Positions 8,875-17,124 of a stretch of DNA of 54,664 bases are shown here, in pieces. Location of the stretch: positions 1-54,664 of the forward strand of contig JAEDDX010000008.1 of the NCBI GenBank assembly GCA_016293615.1. The letters run 5' to 3'. This DNA is from Acetatifactor sp. GTDB taxonomy: Bacteria; Bacillota; Clostridia; Lachnospirales; Lachnospiraceae. Numbering within the stretch: the stretch's first letter is position 1; every line of letters begins with the position of its first letter. Under the pieces are notes generated by a model. That model worked only from the letters and a program-made list of their open reading frames with translations. It made no database searches and was not told the origin of the DNA. The position numbers and the translations under genes are program-made.

Positions 8875-8912
8875 TGCCTCCTTTCTCCGAGAATTTGTGT
8901 TTTGTTTCGCCT

Positions 8913-8944
8913 ATTATAGTGACACTTCTTTTTTGAAATGTCAA
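8913..8944 (-). promoter_or_regulatory. Candidate promoter of the ABC-transporter operon
   Basis: On the minus strand a consensus TATAAT (8913-8918) lies downstream of a consensus TTGACA (8939-8944). The 20-base spacing is longer than the usual 16-18. If used, it would give a leader of about 380 bases before the ABC start at 8526. Confidence 0.35.
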
Positions 8945-8958
8945 GAAAAAAGTTTTTC

Positions 8959-8987
8959 TTTACATTCTCGACCATCTCCCCCATAAT
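8959..8987 (+). promoter_or_regulatory. Candidate promoter of the HD-GYP/kinase operon
   Basis: TTTACA (8959-8964) and CATAAT (8982-8987) are separated by 17 bases, each one mismatch from the sigma-A consensus. They lie about 38 bases upstream of the preferred HD-GYP start at 9025. Confidence 0.5.
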
Positions 8988-9024
8988 AACACTCAAAGAT
9001 TTGTCGCAGAAGCGAGGTAATACT

Positions 9025-10410
9025 ATGGCTGAGAAAATTCTGGTAATTGATGATGATATTATAAGCCGCAAAATGGCAGCCCATGTCCTACAGGGAAAAT
9101 ATGATTATGTCTGCGCAGACTCTGCAGCAGCAGGGTTGAATATTCTGCACAGCAATACGATTGACCTCGTATTGCTTGATCTGTATCTGCCCGATATGAG
9201 CGGACTTCAGCTGCTACAGCTGATCAGAGAGGATTCCTCCCTTTCCGATACAAAAGTAATCGTTTTGTCCTCCTCCAGGATAAGAAACGATGTCATAGAA
9301 TCAACTCGCCTCGGTGTATTAGACTTCATCCAGAAACCTTTCCTTGCTTCCAACTTACTTGAAAGAATTCAGTCTGTTCTTTCCATTGAGAAAAAGGATC
9401 AGATTCTGGTAGTTGACGACGACAGGATCAACCTAAAGATTACCGCCAGAATTCTGCAAATTCCATATGATGTTACCTGCGTATCCTCTGGACCCGAAGC
9501 ACTTGATTTCCTGAAGGATAACACGCCGGATCTGATTCTTCTGGATCTGCATATGCCGGATATGAGCGGATTGGAGGTTCTGGAAAAACTCAGGCAGCAA
9601 AATGAGCTGGCAGATATTCCCGTGATTTTTCTGACTGCAGACAATGATCAGAAGACCGAGATTGAAATCTTCAACGCCGGTGCCATGGATTACATACAGA
9701 AACCTTTCAGTTGCGAGGTACTCCTGCGTAGAATCAGTCGTATCCTCGAACTCTACCACTATCAGCGATCCCTGCAGCGGCAGGTGGAGAAAAAAACCGA
9801 AGAACTGCGTGTGAAAAACAGAAAATATATGAACCTGTCCACCCAGGTTATGACCACGCTCGCCAGCGTAATTGATGCAAAGGATGCCTACACAAACGGA
9901 CATTCCCTTCGTGTGGCAAAATATTCCCTTGAGCTGGCGAGACGAATGGGAAAGAACTCACAGGAGCTTTCTGAAATCTACTATACCGCCTTGCTGCATG
10001 ATATCGGTAAGGTCGGCGTTCCGGATGAAATCATCAACAAAGAAGGACGACTGACCGATGAGGAATATGAATGTATGAAGAAACACCCGGAAATTGGTGC
10101 TTCCATTCTGGAAAACATTTCAGAAATGACCAGTATTTCTGTCGGTGCACATTGGCATCACGAGAGATATGACGGAAATGGTTATCCGGATGCTCTCAAG
10201 GGAGAACAAATCCCGGAGATTGCCCGTATTATTTCTGTGGCAGATGCCTATGACGCTATGACCTCTAACCGAAGCTACCGCAGACTGCTGGCACAGTCCA
10301 GGGTGAGAGCAGAGATTGAGGCAGGAAAGGGCACACAATTCGATCCGGAGATCGCAGATCATATGCTGAATATGATCGACGAGGATCAGGCGTACAGGCT
10401 GCATGGTTGA
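9025..10410 (+). CDS. Double-receiver HD-GYP response regulator
   Basis: A 461-residue cytoplasmic protein with two tandem receiver domains and a C-terminal HD-GYP domain. The phosphoacceptor aspartates are Asp52 (LLDLYLPDMSG) and Asp174 (LLDLHMPDMSG), each followed by a conserved Lys in QKPF. The HD pair is His325-Asp326 (LLHDIGKVG), and the HD-GYP signature HHERYDGNGYP spans ~378-388. Intact HD-GYP domains usually hydrolyse cyclic di-GMP to pGpG or GMP. I chose the ATG at 9025 because GAGGT precedes it and the receiver begins directly (MAEKILVIDDD). An upstream in-frame ATG at 8938 would add a non-conserved extension that overlaps the promoter. The hybrid kinase follows after 33 bases and is the likely phosphodonor. 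Confidence 0.9.
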   Translation: MAEKILVIDDDIISRKMAAHVLQGKYDYVCADSAAAGLNILHSNTIDLVLLDLYLPDMSGLQLLQLIREDSSLSDTKVIVLSSSRIRNDVIESTRLGVLDFIQKPFLASNLLERIQSVLSIEKKDQILVVDDDRINLKITARILQIPYDVTCVSSGPEALDFLKDNTPDLILLDLHMPDMSGLEVLEKLRQQNELADIPVIFLTADNDQKTEIEIFNAGAMDYIQKPFSCEVLLRRISRILELYHYQRSLQRQVEKKTEELRVKNRKYMNLSTQVMTTLASVIDAKDAYTNGHSLRVAKYSLELARRMGKNSQELSEIYYTALLHDIGKVGVPDEIINKEGRLTDEEYECMKKHPEIGASILENISEMTSISVGAHWHHERYDGNGYPDALKGEQIPEIARIISVADAYDAMTSNRSYRRLLAQSRVRAEIEAGKGTQFDPEIADHMLNMIDEDQAYRLHG

Positions 10411-10443
10411 TCTGACCGTGATGTACAGACGAGGTAGATAAGA

Positions 10444-13071
10444 ATGGGTATTTTGGTGAATACGATTGCAATCGTAAGCGCTACTCTGATCGCAATCATT
10501 GGACTCAGTTATTTTTTGAGAGAAAAAGCAGCAGGTAAGCTGAGATACTATCTGTTGATCATGAGTATCTTCGGCGCTCTGTGGAGCGGCGGCTACGGCC
10601 TGATGGGCTTTATGGAAACTGCAGGCGCTGCCACCCTTTTTCGCAGAATCGGTCTGTTTGGCATTATAGGTTTTATGATGACGGAATCACTCATGATAGC
10701 GTACATGACTTCTATCCCCAAGTGGCTATACTATGTGTACGCGATAGTCTATCTTGTTTTTGGGGTGATCGATCTTGCCTGTAATCATCCTAACCCGGAG
10801 CTTTACACGAGAATCGGCGGCAGAACCTGCTTCTACTCCGAACCGAGTCTTTGGCGAAATGTGCACCAGGGATTTCTTTTCTTTGTATGTGTGACGCTGA
10901 TTGTGATGGCTGTCAACTGGACACGGAAAGAAATGAGTGCCAGAAGGTATCGTTTTGTTAAGGTTATGATTCTTTCGAATGTGGCAATCATAGGTTTCAT
11001 CATACCGGATACCATCCTGCCCCTATTCGGAAAACCATCTTTCCCAAGCTCGGCTTACGGTATGCTGATGACCTATCTGATCATCTGGTTTTGGGCCACG
11101 AGATTCAATGAATTCAGTATCTCTGTCGGCAATCTCAGCCAATACATCTACCAGTCTGCAAACACCGCAATTCTGGTTTTCGACGAAGAATATCGTTTGG
11201 TTCTGATAAATGATTTTGGGAAAAAGCTTCTGGATGTGGAGACTGTGAACGGTCAGTTCCTTTTTCAATTGTTCCAAAGCTCCGAGAAAGAGATATGCGA
11301 TCTATGGCACTCAGTATTACAGAATAACCAGGGTGTAGCAGAACTGCAGACCACCGGCAGAAATATCAGCTGTTCCCTGAATTTCTCTGTTGCGAGAGAC
11401 TTCCAGGGAGAGCCCTATTGTTTTGTGTGTTTTGTATACGACCTGACAAAGGAAAAGCAGATGATGAATGAGCTCATCGAAGCCAACAATGCCAAGAGTC
11501 GTTTTCTGGCCAATATGTCCCATGAGATCCGCACCCCCATCAACGGAATTATGGGTATGAACCGGATTATTCTCAAGGAATGTCAGGACGAACAGATTCG
11601 GGAATACGCTGAAAATATCGACAGCGCCAGTCAGCTGCTGCTGTCCCTCGTCAATGATATTCTGGATATCTCCAAGGTCGAAAGCGGCAAAATGAACATT
11701 ATTCCTTCCAAATATCAGGTATACTCCGTTCTTAACGACTGCTACAATCTGGCAAAGGCAAAACTGATAAATAAACCTGTGGAACTTAAGCTTCACATCA
11801 ATAATCAGCTTCCGTCTGTTCTGTACGGAGACGAGATTCGCATCAAACAGATCATCAATAATTTCCTGTCGAATTCCGTCAAGTATACAAAGGAGGGAAC
11901 CATCTCCCTGCATTTGGATTACGAACCGCTCTCCGGGGATTCCATCCGTCTGCTGATCTCCGTGGAAGATACTGGAATCGGAATCAAGGAAGAAGACCTT
12001 GGCCTGTTATTCAAGGCATTTACCCGTGTCAACGAAGAACATAACCGCACAATTCAGGGAACCGGTCTGGGCCTTCGCCTTACCAAGAGTCTGATAGAAC
12101 TGATGGATGGAGACATCACCGTGGAAAGTACCTACGGAAAGGGTTCGCGCTTTACAGCCACAATCCCTCAGATGGTAATCGATTCCAGCCCGGTAGGCAC
12201 TGTATCCGTGTCTTATGGAAAATGCCAAAGTGACCGGATGGAAGCAAAGCTCTCCTTCACTGCCCCACAGGCAAAGATTCTGATTGTGGATGATGTGGAC
12301 CTGAATCTGAAAGTGCTGAAGGGAATTCTGAAAGATACGAAAATACAAATAGACACAGCCTCCGGCGGTGTGGAATGTTTGGAGCTGTTGAAAAAGAATC
12401 GCTACCACCTGGTGTTCCTGGATCATATGATGCCGGAGATGGACGGAATCGAAACCTTGAAGCGGTTCCATCTCCTTCCAAATACGCCAAATCAAAATAT
12501 ACCGGTGATCATGCTCACGGCAAACGCCATTGTAGGAGCAAAAGAAGAGTATCTCAAGGAAGGCTTTACCGATTACCTGTCAAAGCCCATTCATGAGGAA
12601 AGGCTGATGAAGATGCTGATGCAGTACCTCCCGAAGGAACTGATCTCCCTCAGCACAGAATCGGAAAAACCGAAGGACAGGGATATAATACCGACCCTGG
12701 AATTATCGGTTTCAGAGCAGATGAAACGATTACAGGAAATTCCGGCACTCGATCTCTCGACCGGCCTGTCCTACTGCATGAATGATGATTCTTTCTATCT
12801 GGAATTACTGCAGGAATATATAAATCCTGAAAAAGAAGAAAAACTCCGCCGCTTTTATGCCTCGGAGGATTGGGACAACTATCGGGTCATCGCACACGCG
12901 CTGAAATCCACTTCTCTCACCATTGGTGCGGTCCATATGTCCGAGACCGCGAAAGCGTTGGAATTCGCGGCAAAAGATAAAAACATAGAATATATCCGGC
13001 TTCATCACGATGCGGCTTTGGAAGAATTTACCCGTATTTCCGATCAGATCCATTCCGCAATCACAAAGTAG
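10444..13071 (+). CDS. Hybrid histidine kinase: 7TM, PAS, receiver, HPt
   Basis: A complex sensor kinase of 875 residues. A seven-helix membrane sensor occupies ~1-225 and a PAS-like domain ~235-340. The HisKA domain has phospho-His360 (NMSHEIRTPINGIMG). The ATPase domain shows DTGIGI and GTGLGL, the receiver phospho-Asp660 (FLDHMMPEMDG), and the C-terminal HPt domain phospho-His818 (AHALKST). A complete His-Asp-His relay is therefore built into one protein. Its natural output is the upstream HD-GYP protein, which has two receiver domains. The start ATG at 10444 follows GAGGTAGATAAGA. The signal is unknown. Confidence 0.92.
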   Translation: MGILVNTIAIVSATLIAIIGLSYFLREKAAGKLRYYLLIMSIFGALWSGGYGLMGFMETAGAATLFRRIGLFGIIGFMMTESLMIAYMTSIPKWLYYVYAIVYLVFGVIDLACNHPNPELYTRIGGRTCFYSEPSLWRNVHQGFLFFVCVTLIVMAVNWTRKEMSARRYRFVKVMILSNVAIIGFIIPDTILPLFGKPSFPSSAYGMLMTYLIIWFWATRFNEFSISVGNLSQYIYQSANTAILVFDEEYRLVLINDFGKKLLDVETVNGQFLFQLFQSSEKEICDLWHSVLQNNQGVAELQTTGRNISCSLNFSVARDFQGEPYCFVCFVYDLTKEKQMMNELIEANNAKSRFLANMSHEIRTPINGIMGMNRIILKECQDEQIREYAENIDSASQLLLSLVNDILDISKVESGKMNIIPSKYQVYSVLNDCYNLAKAKLINKPVELKLHINNQLPSVLYGDEIRIKQIINNFLSNSVKYTKEGTISLHLDYEPLSGDSIRLLISVEDTGIGIKEEDLGLLFKAFTRVNEEHNRTIQGTGLGLRLTKSLIELMDGDITVESTYGKGSRFTATIPQMVIDSSPVGTVSVSYGKCQSDRMEAKLSFTAPQAKILIVDDVDLNLKVLKGILKDTKIQIDTASGGVECLELLKKNRYHLVFLDHMMPEMDGIETLKRFHLLPNTPNQNIPVIMLTANAIVGAKEEYLKEGFTDYLSKPIHEERLMKMLMQYLPKELISLSTESEKPKDRDIIPTLELSVSEQMKRLQEIPALDLSTGLSYCMNDDSFYLELLQEYINPEKEEKLRRFYASEDWDNYRVIAHALKSTSLTIGAVHMSETAKALEFAAKDKNIEYIRLHHDAALEEFTRISDQIHSAITK

Positions 13072-13093
13072 GCACCGCCCGTATTTCACTCAC

Positions 13094-13122
13094 AATCGCC
13101 CTCTGCGAAACAGAGGGCGATT
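13094..13122 (+). terminator. Stem-loop after the hybrid kinase
   Basis: AATCGCCCTCTG and its exact reverse complement flank a five-base loop, giving a 12-bp GC-rich stem 22 bases after the kinase stop. The 3' tail (ATCTATGT) has few Us, so it is a moderate terminator. It also lies downstream of the convergent lipoprotein gene. Confidence 0.6.
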
Positions 13123-13165
13123 ATCTATGTATGTTCGGAGCAAACCAAATAGTCGCCCTTTTTTC

Positions 13166-14032
13166 TTAATGCCCAATCCTGCCGGCAAAGTCAATTACGA
13201 TTCCGGTAATGCAGGTATCCTCATACTTTGTTCCCTCGCAGACATCCGCGATTTCGAACCGAAAGACTGCTTCTCCTCCGTTTTCCACCTGAAGTCCAAA
13301 CGGCGAAAGGTCGATATATTGAGGCTGTCTGGTATCCAGCAGGTTCATCTCTCCCAGGCAGTCGTCATTGTAATAGACCCGGAATGCTTTGACACGGCCG
13401 TTTTCCTGAAAACTGTCCTCATCCTTTGCATAGCCGTTGACAATACAGATTTCCGTAAAGGTAAAGTTCTCCTCTCCGTTTCCGCGGTACATCTGACAGA
13501 TCTCGATTGACTCCCCGACTCCCGTTCCTACAACGCCTTCCGCCCATACCGTATCCAGCATATCGCTGTTGTCCCCGGTATGATAAACCACATTGGACGG
13601 GGCAAAGGAAATCTCTCCCCGGTCAGCCTGCTGCGAGGACGCTTTGGCCTCGCATCGATATTCTTCGCAGCCGCACCAGGTTGTGCAGCCGTCACTCAGC
13701 CACTCTGGAAAACCGAACAATGTTCCGTCCTCCGCCTCTGTTACTTCTGCCCCTTCCGGGTCCCGCTCATAAAAGCTTCCGATACGCGGGGCAGCAAATA
13801 CCACCTGCTCTCCCGCTGCTTCATTGCCGCTCTCTGCGCTTACTTCCTGCTCTGCACTGCTCTCACTCTGCTCAGGCTGAGACTGTTCCAAACTGCTCTC
13901 ACTCTGAACGGGCCGGGATCTTTCCGCGCTGTCTTCCTTCTCCTGTGTTTTCGTACAGGCAGTACTCCCCAGACACAACAGGACAGCCGCTGTGATTCCT
14001 GCGATTGCCTTTACAATTTTTCTTGCATGCAT
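13166..14032 (-). CDS. Lipoprotein with NADase-type discoidin-like domain
   Basis: A 288-residue secreted lipoprotein. The ATG at 14032 has AAGGGG eight bases upstream. It is followed by a signal peptide ending in a lipobox-like GSTAC, with Cys at ~20. A Ser/Glu/Gln-rich linker (~25-65) follows. The C-terminal half (WAEGVVGTGVGESIEI, then ICIVNGYAK, VYYNDD and IDLSPF) resembles the discoidin-like carbohydrate-binding domain attached to some NAD glycohydrolases and found alone in many Firmicutes lipoproteins. Binding of a surface glycan is the likely role; no catalytic domain is visible. A farther upstream in-frame ATG at 14107 lacks a ribosome site and would spoil the signal peptide. Confidence 0.75.
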   Translation of the reverse strand: MHARKIVKAIAGITAAVLLCLGSTACTKTQEKEDSAERSRPVQSESSLEQSQPEQSESSAEQEVSAESGNEAAGEQVVFAAPRIGSFYERDPEGAEVTEAEDGTLFGFPEWLSDGCTTWCGCEEYRCEAKASSQQADRGEISFAPSNVVYHTGDNSDMLDTVWAEGVVGTGVGESIEICQMYRGNGEENFTFTEICIVNGYAKDEDSFQENGRVKAFRVYYNDDCLGEMNLLDTRQPQYIDLSPFGLQVENGGEAVFRFEIADVCEGTKYEDTCITGIVIDFAGRIGH

Positions 14033-14286
14033 TTTATTTTCCCCTTGCTTGAGACATATTCTTTCTGCCATCACGGAATATGCCTCTTTTTTGCGGAAGC
14101 ACACCATACCGGTTTCTTTTGTCTCTTCTTATGATAGCATATAGGTAACAAAAAGGGAATGAAAATCGTCGGACAAAATTTGACATTTCTTTCTTCCGGG
14201 TCGTCCCCTTCTCCGCTTTGCTTACTGAGCATAGTGTCTGTCATTTCTTTTTGAAAGCAGTTTTCCTTCCTATTGAGCAAAAACTC

Positions 14287-14323
14287 AAAAAACGCCCAGA
14301 ATATAAGCAATTCCGGGCGTTTT
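14287..14323 (-). terminator. Terminator of the rRNA methyltransferase gene
   Basis: AAAACGCCC (289-297 of 14 kb) pairs with GGGCGTTTT (315-323), and an inner GAAT/ATTC extends the stem. On the minus strand a run of six Ts follows, making a good rho-independent terminator just after the stop at 14330. Confidence 0.85.
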
Positions 14324-14329
14324 GCATAT

Positions 14330-15532
14330 TTACTTCTCTTCACACACCTGAAATATGAAGAACTTCAAGTAAAAACTTTCCTCCGCCGCCCAGAGTATGG
14401 GGTGATCGGCTGCCTGGGTGCGGAATTCCACCTGACGCAGGCGCTTATGTACGGCTTTTGCAGCCTCCTTCACAGTCTTTGCCAGAAGCTCTTGGGTCAT
14501 GAAGTGGGAACAGGAGCAGGTGGCCAGATACCCTCCGTCCTTCACCAGCTTCAGACCTTTCATATTGATTTCCCGGTAGCCTTTGATGGCGTTCCTGGTA
14601 GCCTCCCTGGATTTTGTGAAGGCGGGAGGGTCCAGAATCACGACATCATACTGCTCGCCGGCCTGGTATAGTACGGGCAGCTCGTCCAGAACATTGGCAC
14701 AACGGAATTTCACGGTTTGCTCCAGTCCGTTGCGGCGTGCATTTTCGGTGGCCTGCTGCACCGCATACTCTGAAATATCCAGCCCTGTAACCTCTGCCGC
14801 GCCGGCGATTCCCGCGTTCAATGCAAAGGTGCCCATATGCGTAAAGCAGTCCAGCACTCTCTTCCCCTTACAAATCCTCTGCATGGCCAGCCGGTTGTAC
14901 TTCTGGTCCAGGAAAAACCCCGTCTTCTGACCGTTTACCACATCCACCAGATAGCGCACTCCGTTCTCCACGATCTCTACATTGGTGTCAAATTCCTCTC
15001 CGATAAAACCCTTGTGTCTGGGCAGTCCCTCCTTGGTGCGCTCGTTGGCGTCACTTCGCTCGAAGACGCCGCGAATCACAATGCCGTCCTCCGCCATCAG
15101 TTCCTTCAGAAGCCCGACTATGGTAAGCTTAAACTGCTCCATGCCAAGCGCCAGGCATTGTATGACCAGTACATCCTCGTATTTGTCCACCACAAGTCCG
15201 GGCAGAAAGTCTGCTTCCCCGAAAATGACGCGGCAGGAGGAAATATCCACGCAGGTCTTGCGGTACTCCCAGGCGTTCTTCACACGCATGCGCAGAAATG
15301 CTTCATCGATCTGTACATCCGGCTTTCTTGTCATCATGCGGATTCTGATCTTGGAATTCTGATTGATGAAGCCCTTTCCCATGGGATAACCGTCAAAATC
15401 ACGGACAGTGACCACATCTCCGTTTTTGAAGGAACCTGTAATGGTATCGATCTCATTGTCAAAAATCCAGGCCCCTCCTGCTTTTATGGTACGTCCCTCT
15501 CCCTTTTTGAGCGTTACAATTGTCTGTGCCAT
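14330..15532 (-). CDS. RlmI/RlmK-like class I rRNA (cytosine-C5) methyltransferase
   Basis: A 400-residue SAM-dependent methyltransferase. The N-terminal PUA domain begins at the start (TLKKGEGRTIKAGGAWIFDNE). The Rossmann domain follows with the SAM loop DCFTHMGTFALNAG and acidic strand VTGLDISEYAV. The catalytic-region motif VILDPPAFTK is typical of the RlmI group, which methylates 23S rRNA cytosines. I place the start at ATG 15532, preceded by GGAGG nine bases upstream. A longer frame to 15589 has no ribosome site and begins before the PUA fold. The gene diverges from the MBOAT gene, sharing a compact promoter region, and ends in its own terminator. Confidence 0.85.
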   Translation of the reverse strand: MAQTIVTLKKGEGRTIKAGGAWIFDNEIDTITGSFKNGDVVTVRDFDGYPMGKGFINQNSKIRIRMMTRKPDVQIDEAFLRMRVKNAWEYRKTCVDISSCRVIFGEADFLPGLVVDKYEDVLVIQCLALGMEQFKLTIVGLLKELMAEDGIVIRGVFERSDANERTKEGLPRHKGFIGEEFDTNVEIVENGVRYLVDVVNGQKTGFFLDQKYNRLAMQRICKGKRVLDCFTHMGTFALNAGIAGAAEVTGLDISEYAVQQATENARRNGLEQTVKFRCANVLDELPVLYQAGEQYDVVILDPPAFTKSREATRNAIKGYREINMKGLKLVKDGGYLATCSCSHFMTQELLAKTVKEAAKAVHKRLRQVEFRTQAADHPILWAAEESFYLKFFIFQVCEEK

Positions 15533-15564
15533 CTGTGCGTCCTCCCAATGGTTTTCTACTATGT

Positions 15565-15593
15565 ATAATATCCGCTTTGCGCTTGACATTCAA
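15565..15593 (-). promoter_or_regulatory. Candidate promoter of the rRNA methyltransferase gene
   Basis: On the minus strand TTGAAT (15588-15593) and TATTAT (15565-15570) are 17 bases apart, about 33 bases upstream of the start codon. The -35 box overlaps by one base the -35 box of the divergent MBOAT promoter. Confidence 0.5.
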
Positions 15594-15611
15594 TCAAAAT
15601 TTCAATATCAT
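15583..15611 (+). promoter_or_regulatory. Candidate promoter of the MBOAT operon
   Basis: TTGACA (15583-15588) and TATCAT (15606-15611) have the ideal 17-base spacing and lie about 43 bases before the MBOAT start. The -35 box abuts that of the divergent methyltransferase promoter, so the two probably compete. Confidence 0.6.
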
Positions 15612-15653
15612 GAAACTACCTTTTGTATTGTATTTCCGGCGAGGTGACGTAAC

Positions 15654-17108
15654 ATGCTATTTAATTCTTACATTTTCATACTTCTGTTTCTTCCTCTGTG
15701 CGTCATCGGTTATTTTTCCCTGAACCATTTCAAACAATATCATCTTGCGCAGGGCTTTCTTCTGGGAATGTCCCTGTGGTTCTATGGGTATTTTAACACA
15801 AGCTATCTGTTCATTATTCTGGCCAGCGTACTGATCAACTTTATATTGTATCGGCTGATGGAGCATTACCGTGGGAAACCCTTCTGTAAAGGGCTGATCG
15901 CTCTGGGCGTTCTGACGAACCTTGGCATTCTTGTTTATTTTAAGTACATGGATTTCTTTTTCTCCACCATCAACTCGATTTTTTCCACGCAGTTCGAGCT
16001 TCTTCACATTGTGCTTCCCCTCGGAATCAGTTTTTTTACATTCCAGCAGATTTCCTTCCTCGTGGATGCCTACCGGGGCGAGATTCCGGGATATTCCCTG
16101 CTTTACTATGCCAGCTTCGTCACCTTTTTCCCCCAGCTGATCGCAGGCCCCATCGTTACGCACGATGAGCTCGTGCCGCAGTTTCTCGACAGGGAAAAGA
16201 AGACCTTAAACTATGACAATCTGGCGAAAGGTATCTATCTCTTCACGCTCGGACTGGCCAAAAAGCGCCTCATCGCCGACAGCTTCGCCGATCTGGTGTC
16301 CTACGGTTATACCACCCTGGACAGGCTGACCAGCATCTCCGCCTTTTTGGTCATGCTCGCGTATACGATCCAGATTTACTTCGACTTCAGCGGTTATTGT
16401 GATATGGCAATCGGTATCGGTAAGATGTTCAATATCGAACTGCCCCTTAACTTTAACTCCCCATACAAAGCGCTGACCATCACGGAATTCTGGGACAGAT
16501 GGCACATGACTCTGACCCGTTTTTTCACCAAATATGTCTACATTCCCTTAGGCGGCAACCGTAAGGGCAGGATCCGTACCTATGTCAACATTATGATTGT
16601 CTTCCTGGCAAGCGGTCTGTGGCACGGTGCTAACTGGACCTTTGTCTTCTGGGGCTTTCTGCACGGATGCTTCGTCGTCCTCACGAGAATGTTTAAAAAA
16701 TTCTTCGACAGTCTCCATCCGGCACTGAACTGGCTCATCACCTTTATGTTTGTCAATGTCGCATGGGTGTTTTTCCGGGCAGAGTCTTTTTCACAGGCAC
16801 TGACCCTGCTTGGCAAATTGGTTTCCTGGAACTTTGCCCCGCTTGACAGCAACTTTATCGAAATTTTCCGTCTCAAGGAACTGAAGAAAGCGCTCAGTTT
16901 CTTCCGCATTGAGACGATCTATCCCCAGTTTCTGATCACTGCCTTCTTCGTTGTAGCAATGCTTCTGATCCTGGGCAGAAAGAACGCTTATGAGAGAATG
17001 CAGACCTTCAAACCGAACGCCCTCAATATGATGACAACGCTGTTCCTACTCGTCTGGTCCGTCTTCTCCTTCTGCGGCGTCACCGTATTTTTGTATTTTA
17101 ACTTCTAG
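15654..17108 (+). CDS. MBOAT family O-acyltransferase
   Basis: A 484-residue integral membrane protein of the AlgI/DltB-type MBOAT family, with about eleven hydrophobic segments. Family hallmarks are PLGISFFTFQQISFLVDAYRG (~125), the conserved TEFWDRWHMTLTRFFTKYVYIPLGG block (~280) and the invariant active-site histidine in SGLWHGANWTF (~325). These enzymes pass acyl groups from the cytoplasm to extracellular glycopolymers or proteins. The ATG at 15654 follows GAGGTGACGTAAC. The next gene, 16 bases on, encodes an SGNH-like membrane-anchored partner, the pattern seen for two-protein O-acetylation systems. The acceptor polymer is not evident from the neighbours. Confidence 0.9.
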   Translation: MLFNSYIFILLFLPLCVIGYFSLNHFKQYHLAQGFLLGMSLWFYGYFNTSYLFIILASVLINFILYRLMEHYRGKPFCKGLIALGVLTNLGILVYFKYMDFFFSTINSIFSTQFELLHIVLPLGISFFTFQQISFLVDAYRGEIPGYSLLYYASFVTFFPQLIAGPIVTHDELVPQFLDREKKTLNYDNLAKGIYLFTLGLAKKRLIADSFADLVSYGYTTLDRLTSISAFLVMLAYTIQIYFDFSGYCDMAIGIGKMFNIELPLNFNSPYKALTITEFWDRWHMTLTRFFTKYVYIPLGGNRKGRIRTYVNIMIVFLASGLWHGANWTFVFWGFLHGCFVVLTRMFKKFFDSLHPALNWLITFMFVNVAWVFFRAESFSQALTLLGKLVSWNFAPLDSNFIEIFRLKELKKALSFFRIETIYPQFLITAFFVVAMLLILGRKNAYERMQTFKPNALNMMTTLFLLVWSVFSFCGVTVFLYFNF

Positions 17109-17124
17109 GTGAAAGGAGTATGCC

